A program made the position numbers and the translations under genes. A DNA stretch of 64,000 nt from Euryodendron excelsum (lineage: Eukaryota > Streptophyta > Magnoliopsida > Ericales > Pentaphylacaceae), in the NCBI GenBank assembly GCA_033060915.1, contig CM065390.1, positions 20,658,501 through 20,722,500 of the forward strand, given 5' to 3'. Positions 46,801 to 59,299 of this stretch are shown piece after piece; the first letter of the stretch is position 1; each line of letters starts with the position of its first letter. The notes under the pieces were generated by a model. It made no database searches. It saw nothing but the letters and a program-made list of their open reading frames with translations, and was not told the origin of the DNA.

Positions 46801-48070
46801 AATAGGTCAACACTGGCGTTTGCTAGCCCGACTCGATGAAAAATGACCAAACCTGCCCCTTGGGCCTCTAGGCACGTCTTTGAGAAAGTTCAAAATCCAT
46901 TAATATGGTAAGTCCACCCTTCCAAAATGTTCTTAGGCAATTAGGCATACTCAATACACCATCCTAACCAATTTCAATCCCGTTCCGGTCAACTCTGGTT
47001 AAAATGACCGTTTTGCTCCTAGGCACGCCAACATGGCACAAATCCCTCCAAATAGTAAACACACCTTCTAGGACCATTCTCGAATAGTCTGGCATGCTTA
47101 ATATGCCATTCCAACCCATCTTGACTCTTTTTAACCAATTTGATCAAAATAACTATTTTACCCCTGGTGGCTCGAGTGCTCCCAAAACCACACAGGCTTT
47201 GGGTACCAAATCGGCAGACCCTATTGTACGCCCATGTCCAATATAAGGTGAGTCTCATGAATCTAAACACTTCCAAGTCAATGAGAGTCCCTTGGAGCGT
47301 CTCATAAACGCTCTGCTAGGGTTGTCTTTTCTCCTGATTCCCTAATTATAATGTACCGTCAAACAACTTGAGAAATGCACAAATCATGAAATTTTCAGAA
47401 TAAATAGCTTCCTAAAGGCCTCGTTCATATGGCTAAGAAATTGCCACTTTTAAAAACCCATGGACCGTTTCACAAACGCTCTGCTAAGGTTATCTTTTCT
47501 TCCGATCCCCTAATTATAACGCACTGTCAAACGACTTGAGAAATGTGTGAATTAGGGAATTCTCAAAATTATTTTCAAAGCACTTTCCATTGATATGTTC
47601 CGATCAGAGAGATCATTTCCCGAAGGCCTTGATCATGTGCCCCAAAGATTGCTACTTTTGAACATCTACGGAGCGTATCACAGAAGCTATGCAAAAATGT
47701 GTTTTCATACATGTTTCTCGAGGTGATATCCCACTCTTCCGAACACCTTTAAAGCTCCCCGAAAGTTTTCGGTTCTTAAGAAACAATACGAGAACATCAT
47801 GGACATGACCGATTTTCCCAAATCTTTTTTGAATTGCACAATTATCAAGGTAAAGTTAACACGAAAGTTTCTGGTGGCAAAGCGTATGCTACATGGGGCC
47901 AGATTGTGATCAGATTGATTAAAACTTTGCTTGCTCCCCAAGTTGAGTCAGTACAGAGTATGCCGTGTGGCATTCAAACAATGAAACAGTACTAGTGCAT
48001 GTTCTACGTGCGCCAAGGCAAAAATTGTCTAGGTGTATGTAGCACATGTGCCAGCTCCTAGCAATTTGCC

Positions 48071-48078
48071 TATAAATA
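48071..48078 (+). promoter_or_regulatory. TATA box of the element B 5' LTR
   Basis: TATAAATA followed by 'cagaatc', at 1.78 kb into the LTR; equivalent to the TATA of the A-type LTRs. Confidence 0.78.
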
Positions 48079-49364
48079 CAGAATCAAAAACAGTAGCGAG
48101 GCTCTGCAAAAATAGCCTCAGAACTCTGAAATTCTCTATACACCTCACGCTTCAAACACCTAAGTTAGATTCAACCTCTCTCTAACCTATACACTCCATT
48201 TACAAAGCTTTCAATGCCATAAAAGAGCCATTCCCAGCCCCCTCAATCCTCTCCAAGGTCATTCAAGTTCAAGACAAGTCATCTATGGAAGCTTGAAAGT
48301 GGTTTGAAGACAAAGGTGGTATTCCCTTTTGATTTATGTCTCTTCCACTTCTCTCTTCTCCCTCCTAGTACACTTGGACTATTCTTCTCTTTTAGCCCAC
48401 ATCTTTTACACCCCCCCCCCCTATTTTCTTGCATGCTTGAAACAAGCGAGCTCCTAGGTCATGCCTAGAGGAAAGCTTGTGAGAGCCATCGTGTAGGGGG
48501 ATCTCTCACAAGCCTACTTTAAGATGGTATGGCCTTAGAGCACCTTGTAATGTGGTGTGACCTCTTAGCCTTTTATGATTTTATGACCCCCTTTAAATAT
48601 GGTTACCATGTTTATATTTTACATGCTTGGCTCAATTTTTCATGTTCAAAGCCATTTTTCAAAACTTTTAGCATTTCTAATCTCTCCAAATTTTTTTCAA
48701 AATCCATATTCAAGTTTTTTTTTTTCAAAATGGCCCTCAGAGTTCATTTCTTGAAGCTTATTTTGAAGCTTTAGATTTCTATATACCCTAGGGAGCCTTC
48801 CTTAAGTTCCTTGACTTCATTTTGCATCATTGCATTTTACCATCATCAAGTTACATTAAAATGATTTTCAAACCTTATATTTCACTTTGATTTTCAAAGT
48901 TTGGCTCTCTTGAGTTTTGTGGTTGAAATGGTCCTCATGAAACGCTCTTTTGAGTTGTCTCATCATTTATTGACCATAGAACCCCAGCTAACAATAGTGG
49001 TTTTCTACACCCTAAAAGTGATTTTCAAAACAACCATCTTCAAGAAGGGTTCTCAAAATTTCATTCTCTTTATTTTGCATAAAATATAGCTTTCTAAAAC
49101 CACCATCACATGTTGATTTTCACAAGTTTCCACTATTTAAGTTAGTGGTTATAATAGTCCCAATGAACCCTCCTTGGAGTGGTTTCCAAATATCAACCGT
49201 ATAAACCCTACACTTGAAAAGAGCCTATTTTCATGCAATGATCTTTTTCAAACATCATGCAACTATTTAGAGTTGTTTTTCAAGTCCTTTACAAAACATC
49301 ATGGTTTCCAAAATCCCTTTTTCAAAATTCATGCACAAAGCCATTATCCCAAAACCACTATGCC

Positions 49365-49735
49365 AAAACCCTAGTCCAAACCCTAAATCAAAACCACCTT
49401 TCCAAAACTACTAGTTTCAAACCCTAGTTCCAAAACCACTTTTTAAAACCATTAGGTCGAAACCCTCATTCAAAACCACCTTCCAATCCTAGGTTAACTT
49501 GGCCCTAGTTACCCAACCTTAGGTTAACCTCACCCAAGTTAGTCATTCCTAGGTCAATCCAACCCTAGGTTAACTCGACCTTAGTTACCCAACCTTACGT
49601 TAACCTAACCCAAGTTAGTTAACCCTAGGTCCCTCAACCCTAGGTCAACCTAACCCTAATCAGCTAAACCCTAGGTCAACCCAATCTTAGGTTAATCTAA
49701 CTATAGTTAATTAATATTAGATTATCCCAACCAAG
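49365..49735 (+). repeat. Degenerate telomere-like AACCCTA(GG) repeats in the B 5' LTR
   Basis: CCCTA or CCTAGGTTAAC words recur every 15-25 bases ('aaccctaggtcaacctaacc', 'cctaggttaacctcaccc'). A true plant telomere would be uniform CCCTAAA, so this is an interstitial look-alike inside the R/U5 low-complexity zone. Confidence 0.75.
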
Positions 49736-51506
49736 GTTAGTAAGCTTCAAGGTTCCAATTCAAAGGCCCATTTTCAAATGATCTTTCAATTCAAAACTAT
49801 TGTCATAGCATACTCTTAAAAACATCCTGCTCTCTTGACATTTCAAAAATCAACTCTAAAATCTTTTCAAATACTCTCATACTCTATCTTCAAAATGTTT
49901 TCTAGAGTTCTCTTAAACTTGTCTCGATTAAAATGGCTAGACACTTAACATTTACTAAAAACTATTTTTAAAATGTTTCCAAAAACTCACAACCTTAAAG
50001 TGTTCCTAACCCTTTATGGTTAGGGATTCCAAAAAAAGGTGATAAATTAAATACAATATTCAAGATTCTCCATATTAGGATTCCAAAACCTTAAGTGCTT
50101 TCAAAAGCTCTCTTCAAAATATGATTTTCGAACATCACATTCTTGAGGCAACCCTAATCCTTCCATGGTTAGGATTGTTCAAGCATAAGTAAGATATTCA
50201 AGAAGAGTTTTATAATCCTAAAGTTTTAAAAACCAAAGGGAAGCTTCTAGCCCCTTTTCCAAACATGTTTTCCAAACTCATAGCCATAAAGGAGTTTAGT
50301 TCTTCAATGACTAACCTCATAAAGATGGTGAAACATTAAACATGCTTTTCATAAAGTATTCTAAAACTACTTTCAAAAGTTTTTCAAAGACAAGTTCACA
50401 AGAGCATTTTCAATCCAAACTCCACCTCTAAAGTTTTCAAAACAAGACTTCAAAGCATTTTCAAAACTCCCATGAGTTATTCCAAAACCTTTCCAAAACT
50501 CCCTTGAGTTGTTTCAAAGCACTTCTGAAACTTCCTTGAGTTGTTTCAAAAACAGTTCAAAACTCCCTTGAGTTAATTTCAAAAATGTTTAAAATCATCT
50601 TTAAACCTGATTTTAAAAACACTTCAAACATCCTAAGTCCTATTTCAAAGGCATTTTTTTTGAACTCTCAAGTTCTATTTTTATAAATACCTCAAAGTGT
50701 CTTAAGACCTTTTCAAAGACCTCAAGGTGTCTTCAAAGCATTCCAAAGGCCTCAATACGCCTCGTTTCTATTAGGCCCTTAGCCCGAACTACAAATGACC
50801 TGATTCTCATCAAATAAGATATGTAGGCAACCTAAAATGGTGTGGTCATAACCTTTGTTTTAACTCAAGTTCCCTTTTCAAAAGTTTCTATCAATGTAAA
50901 ATTCTTATCTCAAATCCTTTCAAAACTTTCATGTTTTCAAACATCTTTTTCAAAACATGCATCATGCATCATTCATCTAAAAAGTGATGACCAAACCCAT
51001 TTTTCAAAATTCTAAAGTGGATATTAAGTGGATATTAGTAACCGGTTATTCAAGTGAGTAAATCAAGAGTGATGAGATATGTAGGTACCGAAAGGGCGGG
51101 GTAGGGTGATGATCTTAGGATGTCTTCCCTACACATAACTAACCCCCGAGCCATAGATTTCTAGTTTCAAAAACCAACTCGGAGTTATGTTTTTAAAAGG
51201 GCTTTAAAACATTTTAAAAGGTTGCTAAAAACCTCTTTTCCAAAAATCATCCTAAGACGAACATTTTCAAAATGATTTTGAAAAACCTAAGTTGAGTCTT
51301 CGAATTATACTTAGTTTTAGATGACCTAACATATCTTTAACTATGTTAGGTGGCGATTCTAAACTTTTTCTAAAAGCCCTTGTTTAAGTCAATTTTAAGA
51401 TCAAACCTAGTCACACTCCTCTTTTTAGGAGGATGAGTTTTACCGAGAGAGTACCGTACTTTTTTCCGAACCAAGAGGGCTTGGTTAAAAATCGGGGCAC
51501 GACAGC

Positions 51507-51524
51507 TGGTGACTCCACTGGGGA
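51507..51524 (+). promoter_or_regulatory. Primer binding site of element B (tRNA-Arg type)
   Basis: TGGTGACTCCACTGGGGA, two bases after the LTR end; 17 of 18 bases complement the tRNA-Arg 3' end. Confidence 0.9.
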
Positions 51525-53239
51525 CATTTAGAGGGTTAGGCCATTATCATCTCTCTTCACCCTTCACTCACCAGAATCTCCGGTTACTTTGTCCAGTTTT
51601 ATCCACTTTTCAAAAAATTTCTAAAGTTCCCAAAACATTTTTCAAAATCCTACATTATTTTTCAAAAACAAAAGTTTTCAAATAAATGTCATCGCTTGCA
51701 TTCATTGATTACATTCATGCTCTTGCATCGACATCCACTTGTTTGCTCTTGCATTGCTTTCCATATTCATGCTCTTGTATTGACCATCCGTTTTATCTTG
51801 CATTGAGCTTTTTGAAAAGTTACTAACTCCTTGCATTTTTTTTTAAAGGTGGACCTTTGTTCACATTTCATTTTATGTCATATTAACTGCCATGTATGTG
51901 ATGAATGAGCAGAATACGATATGTGTCGTTGGGTCCTTTCCTCTAGTTTTGAAAATTCCACACACATTTGGTGCACTCACTTGCATTTGCATCTCTACAT
52001 AATTACCTGGTTACTATCCTTCTAGATAGAAGGGGGAATAGTATATTAACTGTAGGCAGATGCTATGTCAGTTTCTCATCCTATGATTTCTTGATAGTTC
52101 CCCCGCTCGAACCACAAACCAAAGATGAGGTTTACCCTTTCGAGGGTGGACGTTGGAGGTTTGAAGGTTCAAGAACTGAACTTTTTAGGAAGCATTAATA
52201 AACCCCTAACCTCATGTTCATGTAGCACCCCATGCATAGCAGAACCTCTACCCGATTTAAGACACATGCGTCAATTTCAAAACCAAGGAGAAAAGGGCGA
52301 CTGCTTTACTTTCCTTTATATTCTACTCAATCCATGCTGTTGTGCTACTCAATTCTTGTCATTATAAATTTTATGCGTCATTTGCATCATAACTGCTTAT
52401 ACATCCGTATGCATTTCAAGACTAGAGTTCCCAAAGTAACTCAAGTCATTGCATCTCCATGCATTTGATTTTCCCCAGAGAATGGTCCCAAAGCCCTTCT
52501 CGCTCAAATCAAGCCAACCAAAACTCCTAAGGGTACCAAGTAACCCTAAGGATTTATGGCATTCATCAAAATCATCTCATAAAGAAGGGCTCTAATCCCT
52601 CTTCCCTAACAGAAATAGGGCTGCCAAGAAGACAAAGGGCAATCCAAAATCAAGGTCTCTCACCGACCTCCATCAAAGAAGGTGAATCCGAAGACTCGAG
52701 AGTAGTTTAGAATTTCAAATATAAAAATAGAATAGGTAAAAGTCCTAAGAAAAATGTCCCGTCTCTTGGTTTTAATGTACTTTTGAACATTAAATGTATA
52801 AAGAAAATTCACCTCAATAAAGTCATTCTTGTTGAATGAATAAGTGTACAAATGAATGACTACAGGAATAGGTATAGTATTACATAACAGGGGCAAGGCC
52901 CTCTCTCCAAAGCTTAAGCCAAAACATCATGATTAGTCCCCCTCGAAAGGCAGGGGCATCCCTAAGTCATACATTGCATAAAACTTTCCTCAATCCTGGA
53001 ACTAACATATGATCTTTTTCTTAATTTTCCTTATTTCTACCCTCCCCTAATCTCACAAAAGGTTAGAAATAGTTTTTAGTGAGATTTGTTTATATTTTAA
53101 GTCATCGTTGCTCCTAAAAAGGAAAAAGAGGAGCACAAGTACCTTCTGTACCCCGAGAACCAATTCTTACGCGACAATGAGCAATACAAATGACAAGCGA
53201 GAGCAATACTCCTAACTAACAGAATAGTTCAGTAACACG
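51525..53239 (+). other. Element B internal leader, non-coding
   Basis: Homologous to the leaders of A and C: 'gagggttaggccat' near 51531, 'agggcgactgcttta' near 52297, 'aaagggcaatccaaaatcaagg' near 52636, 'caggggcaaggccctctctcc' near 52888. Open frames here are not conserved between copies. Confidence 0.8.
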
Positions 53240-55331
53240 GGAAGAAGTGAATGAGATGAAAACAAAGATAGATGAGATGTTTAAACTCATACAAATGATG
53301 ACCTTCAAGGGACTTGTTGTGAATCCTTCAGCTTCAACATCTCTCCCCAAATAAGTTGAGATTATCCTGCGAAAGGTCACCCTGCGTACTGACAATATGG
53401 GTAAGACAAGGAAATTCCCAAAGTGGCGCACATCGAGGAAGAGGAAGAAGATAACCCCGAAACCATCCTACTGGCTGCTACACCAAAAAAGGAAAACCAA
53501 GATCCCCTCAATCTGAAGATACAAGGTCTGGAGGAGTCCTTACGTAACTTACACGGCCATGATACCTTCGGTGAAACATCTTTTGACGAACTGTGCTTCT
53601 TTCTTGACCATCCGTGGCCGCCCAAATTTAAGATGCCTGATTTTTGGAAATATGATGGAAGTGGAGATCTTGTGGCGCATCTGAGATTATATGCGGGTGC
53701 ACTAAGTGGTCATGGGAGCGACCCAAAGCGTCTGATGCAACTATTTCAGCATAGCCTGTCCAAGTCTGCCTTGCAATAGTCTGCCTTTCGATCACAGTAT
53801 CGACACAACAGTGACCTCACCTTAGATAGATGTGCTCTAATGATGATGACCCAAGGGAAAAATGAGAGCTTCAAAAGTTACGTTATAAGGTGGACAGAAG
53901 CAGCCTCTCAAGTTAACCCCCCGTTGGTGGAGAAATAATATGTGCAGCTATTTGTGAATACCTTCCAGGGCCTATATTACGAATGTTTATGCCTAAGCAT
54001 TGAAAATAGTTTCTCTGAATTAATAATGAAGGGAGAAATGATCGAGAACGGGTTAAAAATTGCTAGGATCACAGACTCTTACTCCAAGACGGGTGAAGGC
54101 TTTTTAACTGGCAAAAAAGGTAGCAACCACTTGAGGAACCGGTAGAAAGGAGGGAGCCATACTACCCACAATATCAAGCTCAGCCATACTACCCACAATA
54201 TCAAGCTCAGCCATAACCATCTACTCCCACTGTCAACATCCCTATCACCAATATCCAAACACCTGTTACCAGACCCGTCACAACCCGACCATATTTTAAC
54301 CCCAATACAAATAACCGACAAAATTGAGAATTCACTCGCTTGGCATGTACTCAAACAGAGACCCACCATGAGCTCCTTAAAACCAAACACCTAAATCTTG
54401 CACCCTCGTAGCCTCTGCTAAGTCCACTACCTCTGACTTTCAATCCAGCCCTCACCTGCGAATATCACTCTGGAAAGCAGGGGAATGACACGGAGTTCTA
54501 TTTCTCTCTAAAGCACAAGATCTAGGATCTCATTAACAACAAGGTCATTAACACTCAGGAAGCAAAGCCGGCCCCTGTACCCAACATCACGACCAATCCC
54601 CTACCGGACCATGTTGTCAACATAATTACGAAAAAGGAAGCAGATTCAGATGGAATCATAGCCCTAGAGTATTTTGAAGGAGAATCAGAAACCGAGGAAG
54701 AAAGTGATTGGAAAGAAGAGCCACTGCCATGCCCTATCTATCTTTACAACTCAAATGTAGAGCAAGATCCCCTTGATTGGCCGATTGAAGAACCTATGGA
54801 GGACACCCCTTACAGATACCATCATTGCTGATAGTTAGAGAGATGAATTATTGCACCCTAAAGATGTCGTGGCTAAGCAGCATTTAGTAGGGGACCTCTT
54901 CAATTGTGAGGATATGGATTGGGGCATCGGCGAACCAAAAGTACCTATGGCACCATTTGAATTCAAGAAAGGTGATCTGGCTAGTCTATTTGCTGAAATT
55001 GATCAAAAAGAAGCTAAAAAGGATAAAACCAAAAAAAAAAAAGCAACTGCAAGTCTTGGGAGAAATCCTGGGTGTAAAACACAAGGAAGCAATAGAGCCT
55101 GAGCAAGGAAAGACCAACCAACCGGAAGAGAACTATGAGGGTTCCCAAGACTTGATAAGTAACCCTAATGTCCAAGCTAGAAGAGGAGAAGGAAGAGGCA
55201 TCCACAATTACACTATGATCACCCACTTCTACCATTCCGCAGTCAACGCTTCAATCCATCTGGCACAGCCCAACAAAGAAATTGAAAAGTGGAGCATGGA
55301 AGAGGCAAGCGTGGTCCCAAAACCCACCTAA
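53240..55331 (+). pseudogene. gag: gag of element B (Ogre/Tat type), stops and frameshifts
   Basis: Homologous throughout to A's gag. Order: EEVNEMKTKIDEMFKL (from 53240), EEEEEDNPETILLAATPKKE, the core FWKYDGSGDLVAHLRLYAG, LMQLFQHSLSKSALQ then stop at 53777-53779, YVQLFVNTFQGLYYECL (53941-53990). Next is a P/Y/Q-rich linker with a 27-base tandem repeat, CEYHSGKQGNDTEFYF at about 54460-54510 (second zinc-knuckle Cys changed to Tyr), the acidic stretch and a C-terminus KWSMEEASVVPKPT at 55331. About 19 codons present in A are deleted after SALQ. Frame shifts lie between 54100 and 54154, near 54810, and at the A12 run at about 55030. No pol follows. Confidence 0.87.
54154..54207 (+). repeat. 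27-bp tandem duplication in the gag linker of B
   Basis: Two adjacent copies of 'cagccatactacccacaata' plus 'tcaagct', encoding a nine-residue unit PYYPQYQAQ twice in the gag frame. A lacks it. Confidence 0.9.
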
Positions 55332-57257
55332 AGGGATAAGCACCAAAGGGATGTTTGTCTTCTGAACTCTGCATTTACTGTTTGCTAATTCTGCTTTAAA
55401 AATCAAGAGCTTAGCATGTACATAAAATCCTTGAAATCAAAAAAAAGTTCAAAATTTATGATTATCATCTTCTGTAAATGTCTTTTTCTTTAAAAGTTTT
55501 TCTTTTTGTTATGCCTTGACTTGAAGGGAGGGATAGTACAAGCATCCTCACCAGTGGGAACCCCTTCTAACCCAAAGAAAGGAAACACTATAGAAAGAGG
55601 AGAGAGAGTAGATCATAGAAAAGGGCAGCACCCGAAGGAAGTCATGACAAAGCAGTCGGCAATTAGACCCTCAAAAGGCAAAGAAGCTGTTATTTCAAAT
55701 TTCCTAAACAGTAAAGCTATTCCTTCGATCAACCCACTCGAGCCGCAAGTGATTTTCATTCAAAAACCCCTAACCATTAACCACCCCCCACGCTAGGGCA
55801 AGCACGGGTAACAAAACATTTCAGCTAGCATTCACCTGTCTTAAATGATGTCACTAAAATTCTATGGTTAAACTTCATAGACTAAGCAATCTTGTTTGAA
55901 AGGAAGAGAGACCATCTATTCTTCTACCAAACAGTTAAAAGTACTCCCTTGAAAAACCCATTCAAACCAGGCTCATCCTTCGACAAACCCAACCTAGTGA
56001 TCACCATCCACAATGGGTCAAAGAAAAACCAAGGGAAGATGAGCACAAAAAAAAATGATAATCCTAAAAGCACCATGAGAAACTAGTAAAGACATTGCAA
56101 ATAACAATGTTGGAGCAAAGAAAAGAGAAACAACAAGTTCAAGACATGGCAAAAGTCTGAACAGAAGTAAAGCAAACACCCAAAAGAAAGACAAATAGAA
56201 AAAGAACAGAAAGCCAAGAAAAAGTCCAAAAAAAAAAGAGTTGACAAGAGTGATCACCGATCAGTAACAAACTCGGGAAAAGTGAAACACCTTGAGCCTT
56301 TAACACCCATTCATTCAAAAAACCCCATAAACTAGCCACATTACAACCTGAAATAAAGTCTCCTCGGATTAGGAAAGATTGCTTAATCTAAACAAGTTCA
56401 AAAGATAATAGCGACATCTAAAATGAAAGATGAATAAAATGGCAAAAGCCTATTCAAGATGGTTCTGGTTCATGTAACCCTCGCTAGAAATAGAAAAATT
56501 ATTTAAGCTTCTATACCTTCATTTCTTACCCAAGCCTAGCCTACATTACGATCCAAAATAAAGTCTTTTCAGATTGAGTATGGACACTGCCCACACCTTT
56601 GCTAAAGGCTACTTCAGTTGTCGCTTGGAGAGTTCATTAGCCCAAATATGAGATCCCCAAGAGGAAGTCGAGTGAACTACGGGTAAGATTTTTCTTTTTA
56701 GATAAGGGAGAAGAGAGATGGGTCCGAAAATTGAAATCATGAGAACAATGCAACTATTATCCCATCACGTAAGGAAAAAGGCAAAACCAAAAAGGGAAAC
56801 CTCAAGAGAAGAGCAAAAGTTCAAAGGGGCAAGCTCACTGTTGACACTTAGTTAAACCAAAAGCTTGGAGCTTACCTTGGGGCCTGTTTTTATAAACTTG
56901 TGCTTCTGTGGGTTTTGTCACTCTTAAACTTTGCTTAAACCCATATGTGCAATGATACACAAATAGTTCTCATATCTGTCTGAAACCTGTACATATCTAT
57001 CATTTCCCATATGCATCATGATTCATGCATTCCTATGTTTATATATTCATACTTTCTATTTTTCACGTGCATACATTAAGGATAGGATTAAAAAGAAACC
57101 AATCATCATCCCATGCAAAATATAAAATCATCATGTTAATGTATCACACAATCATCATCCATAAAGGCCAACACACGGCCCCAAAACATAGATGCATATA
57201 AATAACACTGTCAGTCTGACAAAGCTAAAAATGTGTCAACTAAAGGAAAGAAGCGTC
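55332..57257. other. Element B spacer between gag and the antisense gene, no pol
   Basis: 1.9 kb, the same length as the equivalent spacer in A, again without any protease, RT, RNase H or integrase motif. Begins with A/T-rich sequence and 'gccttgacttgaagggaggg' at 55514, shared with A. Includes 'caatgatacacaaatag' and further AT-rich stretches. Frames of 60-100 residues here are lysine-rich and not conserved. Confidence 0.75.
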
Positions 57258-59083
57258 TCAAGGAGCAGGATCATCATCCAAATCAAGTCTCTGGCATCTG
57301 GCATATACGAATGAGGCTAGCTAGAAAAAGCTTCGGCATTATAAGGACCCTAACCATGAAGAACAAGAAGAAAGAAAACTGGCATCAAAACACCGAAAAC
57401 ACATAAAGAAAAGCAAAAATGAATCACAAGTAGCATACCCAACGTGCCTCTATCAAAAATATACGGGTAGTTAGAGCATCCACTTAAGCACGATACTAGT
57501 CTCGAGCCTGACAAGCTGCTACATACTCCTCCTGAGAAATAAACCCCTGGGCCCGACACCACAACTTAACCACCTCATGACCGACCACTTGTCCACCAAC
57601 CACCAGATCCATTTGGGTAAAGGCACTAATGAACCTCACCCTAAAATGATCCTCATAATCCACACTAGGCGAAAGCAAAAGGCGGTCGCCAAGCACCCCA
57701 ACTATATAAGGAATCTCGACCTCAGCTCGATAAAACCCAAACATATACTGAGAAGGATCCTCAACAACACGGAAGTCAGTGTGCAGCTGCCTCCAATGAC
57801 GCTCCCCAAAGTACATCTCCCATGAAAGGTGGCCTCAAAAGGTAACCTGTGACCTAGATAAGAGGATAAGGTCCCTTATACTGGTATACTGGGGTGACCG
57901 AGAGAAAGATGCCCAAGTCACGTCCTGGGGTCTCAACAACTCCAGGTTAGCCCGGAGAGTGACAAAATCTGTAAGCAAAGACTACTGGACTACCTACTAC
58001 CTAGCCCACCTAGTGGCCCGTGGAAACGCGTCTACAGCTAACACCTCTGGCCAGTACATTAGCAAGTACTTATAACTCCACCATATCAGAAAAGGCCAGA
58101 ACCCAGTCAAGCTACCCCACACCCCAGATGTCCTAACTCACATCCCTCACAAAACGCCAATAAAGGTGAAAGCACCTGAGTCAACGTAATCCAAGGTATC
58201 CAAATCAGCTACCAGGCTCACCAAAGGCAAAGGAATTGCCGACTTATTACTATTACAAAAGTAACTAAAGACAATATATATTACCAACCGGCACCTCATG
58301 ATAAACCAATCCTCTGGGGAAGGCTCAAGAGAAAAGCTGTCTCTGCTAGACACAGAAGCGAAGCTGAGAAACTCGAGCTGATAATCCCTGGCAAACCTAG
58401 GAGAAGGCGAGCTTCAATAGGAGACACGGGGTGCAAAGAAATTGGGATGCCCCAAAAGGTAGGCCAGTGATCATCGCCCAGTCAACAAAGGAGGGCCCCA
58501 ACTCCAAACCTACCAAATACAAAGTTCCGGTCTCCTGAAACCATCTCTCGAGTAACCCAATCACCAACCTGTGATCAAGTCTGTCCGTCTAAAGAGTCAG
58601 AAAGGCGCCAAAGCCAATCTAAAGGAAGAAATCTCGGTAAGACTGAGCTGATGCCTGCATGGCCCTCAAGGCATAAATAATGGCCCCTCTAAACGAACTA
58701 TGACTAGTTGATGGCATCCGACCACAACGCAGATAGAGACTCGGATGGTAGGCCAAATCCCGCAAAGGCGAAACGTCAGGAATCGCCAACTGATCATCTA
58801 AAAACGAGACATCCTTATGCCTATCACGAACATATGCCATCCTATACCTGGTCCTCGGATCGACGGACATGTCAACCTCCTCGTCAACCTTCTCACCTGA
58901 AGCAGTAGAAGACTGTTCTCTCGCGAAACTCCCACTAGAAGCTGTTCGGCTCGAAGATCGATGGGAGCAACCACTCTTGCCACAAACAGAGCCACTACAA
59001 CTGGCACTACCCTCCTCAGAATCAACCCGTGGCACCTTCCCATGGCACCTCCTCTCCAAACCATCATTACCTACTTCTGCCAT
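57258..59083 (-). pseudogene. Antisense gene of element B: PMD-like protein, decayed
   Basis: ATG at 59083 gives MAEVGNDGLERRCHGK, then a Ser/Arg-rich N-part (SGCSHRSSSRTASSGS) and YRMAYVRDRHKDVSFLDDQLAIPDVSPLRDLAYHPSLY, which parallels A (VPNIPSLGDVAYHPSVY). After a stop at 58619 homology goes on: LLERWFQETGTLYLV, AMITGLPFG, then 58147-58353 (EPSPEDWFIMRCRLVIYIVFSYF) and 57496-57816 (FGERHWRQLHTDF, DHFRVRFISAFTQMDLVVGGQ). The predicted last exon ends LDLDDDPAP. Homology to A along the full length makes this one ancestral gene. The function is unknown; the PMD assignment rests on the ERW..T...G(L/M)..GR-type core. Stops and shifts make it inactive. Confidence 0.75.
57298..57438 (-). other. 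Predicted intron in the antisense gene of element B
   Basis: Donor GTATGC at 57438 (minus strand) sits after the codons matching those before A's intron; acceptor TATATGCCAG ends at 57298. The donor is conserved with A; the acceptor choice is less certain and the length (141) differs from A (87). Confidence 0.5.
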
Positions 59084-59140
59084 CTTGAAAAACAATAACA
59101 AAAAGAAATGCAAAAAGTCAATTAGTAACAAGGTATGCAT

Positions 59141-59255
59141 GACCAAAAAAAAAAAGAGCAGAGAAAAGGAACAAAGAAATTACACTAGAAAAAAAAAAGA
59201 AAAAAAAAGAAGAAAAAAGAAGAAGAGAAGGAAAAAAGAAAGAAAAGAAAAAGAA
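59141..59255. repeat. A/G low-complexity run upstream of the antisense gene of B
   Basis: Nearly pure A and G for about 110 bases on the plus strand (C/T tract on the minus strand, directly upstream of the antisense gene start). The 142-residue lysine-rich open frame through it is an artefact. Confidence 0.85.
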
Positions 59256-59299
59256 GTCAAGGCCCCGTTCTTTCCAGTTTGTTTCAAAGGTTTCTGAGA

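Larger units (their letters stand above)
46289..51504 (+). repeat. Element B 5' LTR
   Basis: 5216 bp, TGTAAGCACCCC to GGGGCACGACA. It shares with the A-type LTRs the terminal blocks, the GTAGGTACCGAAAGGGCGGG block (51083-51102), the 'tgacctgattc' block (about 50793-50845) and the hairpin plus primer-site mimic (51325-51360). Its U3 repeats differ: about 40-48-bp units containing 'gagatcgggcgatctc'. It also has a telomere-like stretch (49365-49735) and a C9-10 run at 48411-48420. Confidence 0.93.

Noticed and set aside
49365..49735. True interstitial telomere or chromosome end
   Set aside because: Words are too degenerate and embedded in an LTR with intact flanks.
58869..59297. 142-residue lysine-rich frame on the plus strand
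   Set aside because: It is the reverse strand of the antisense gene followed by an A/G tract; not conserved in A.
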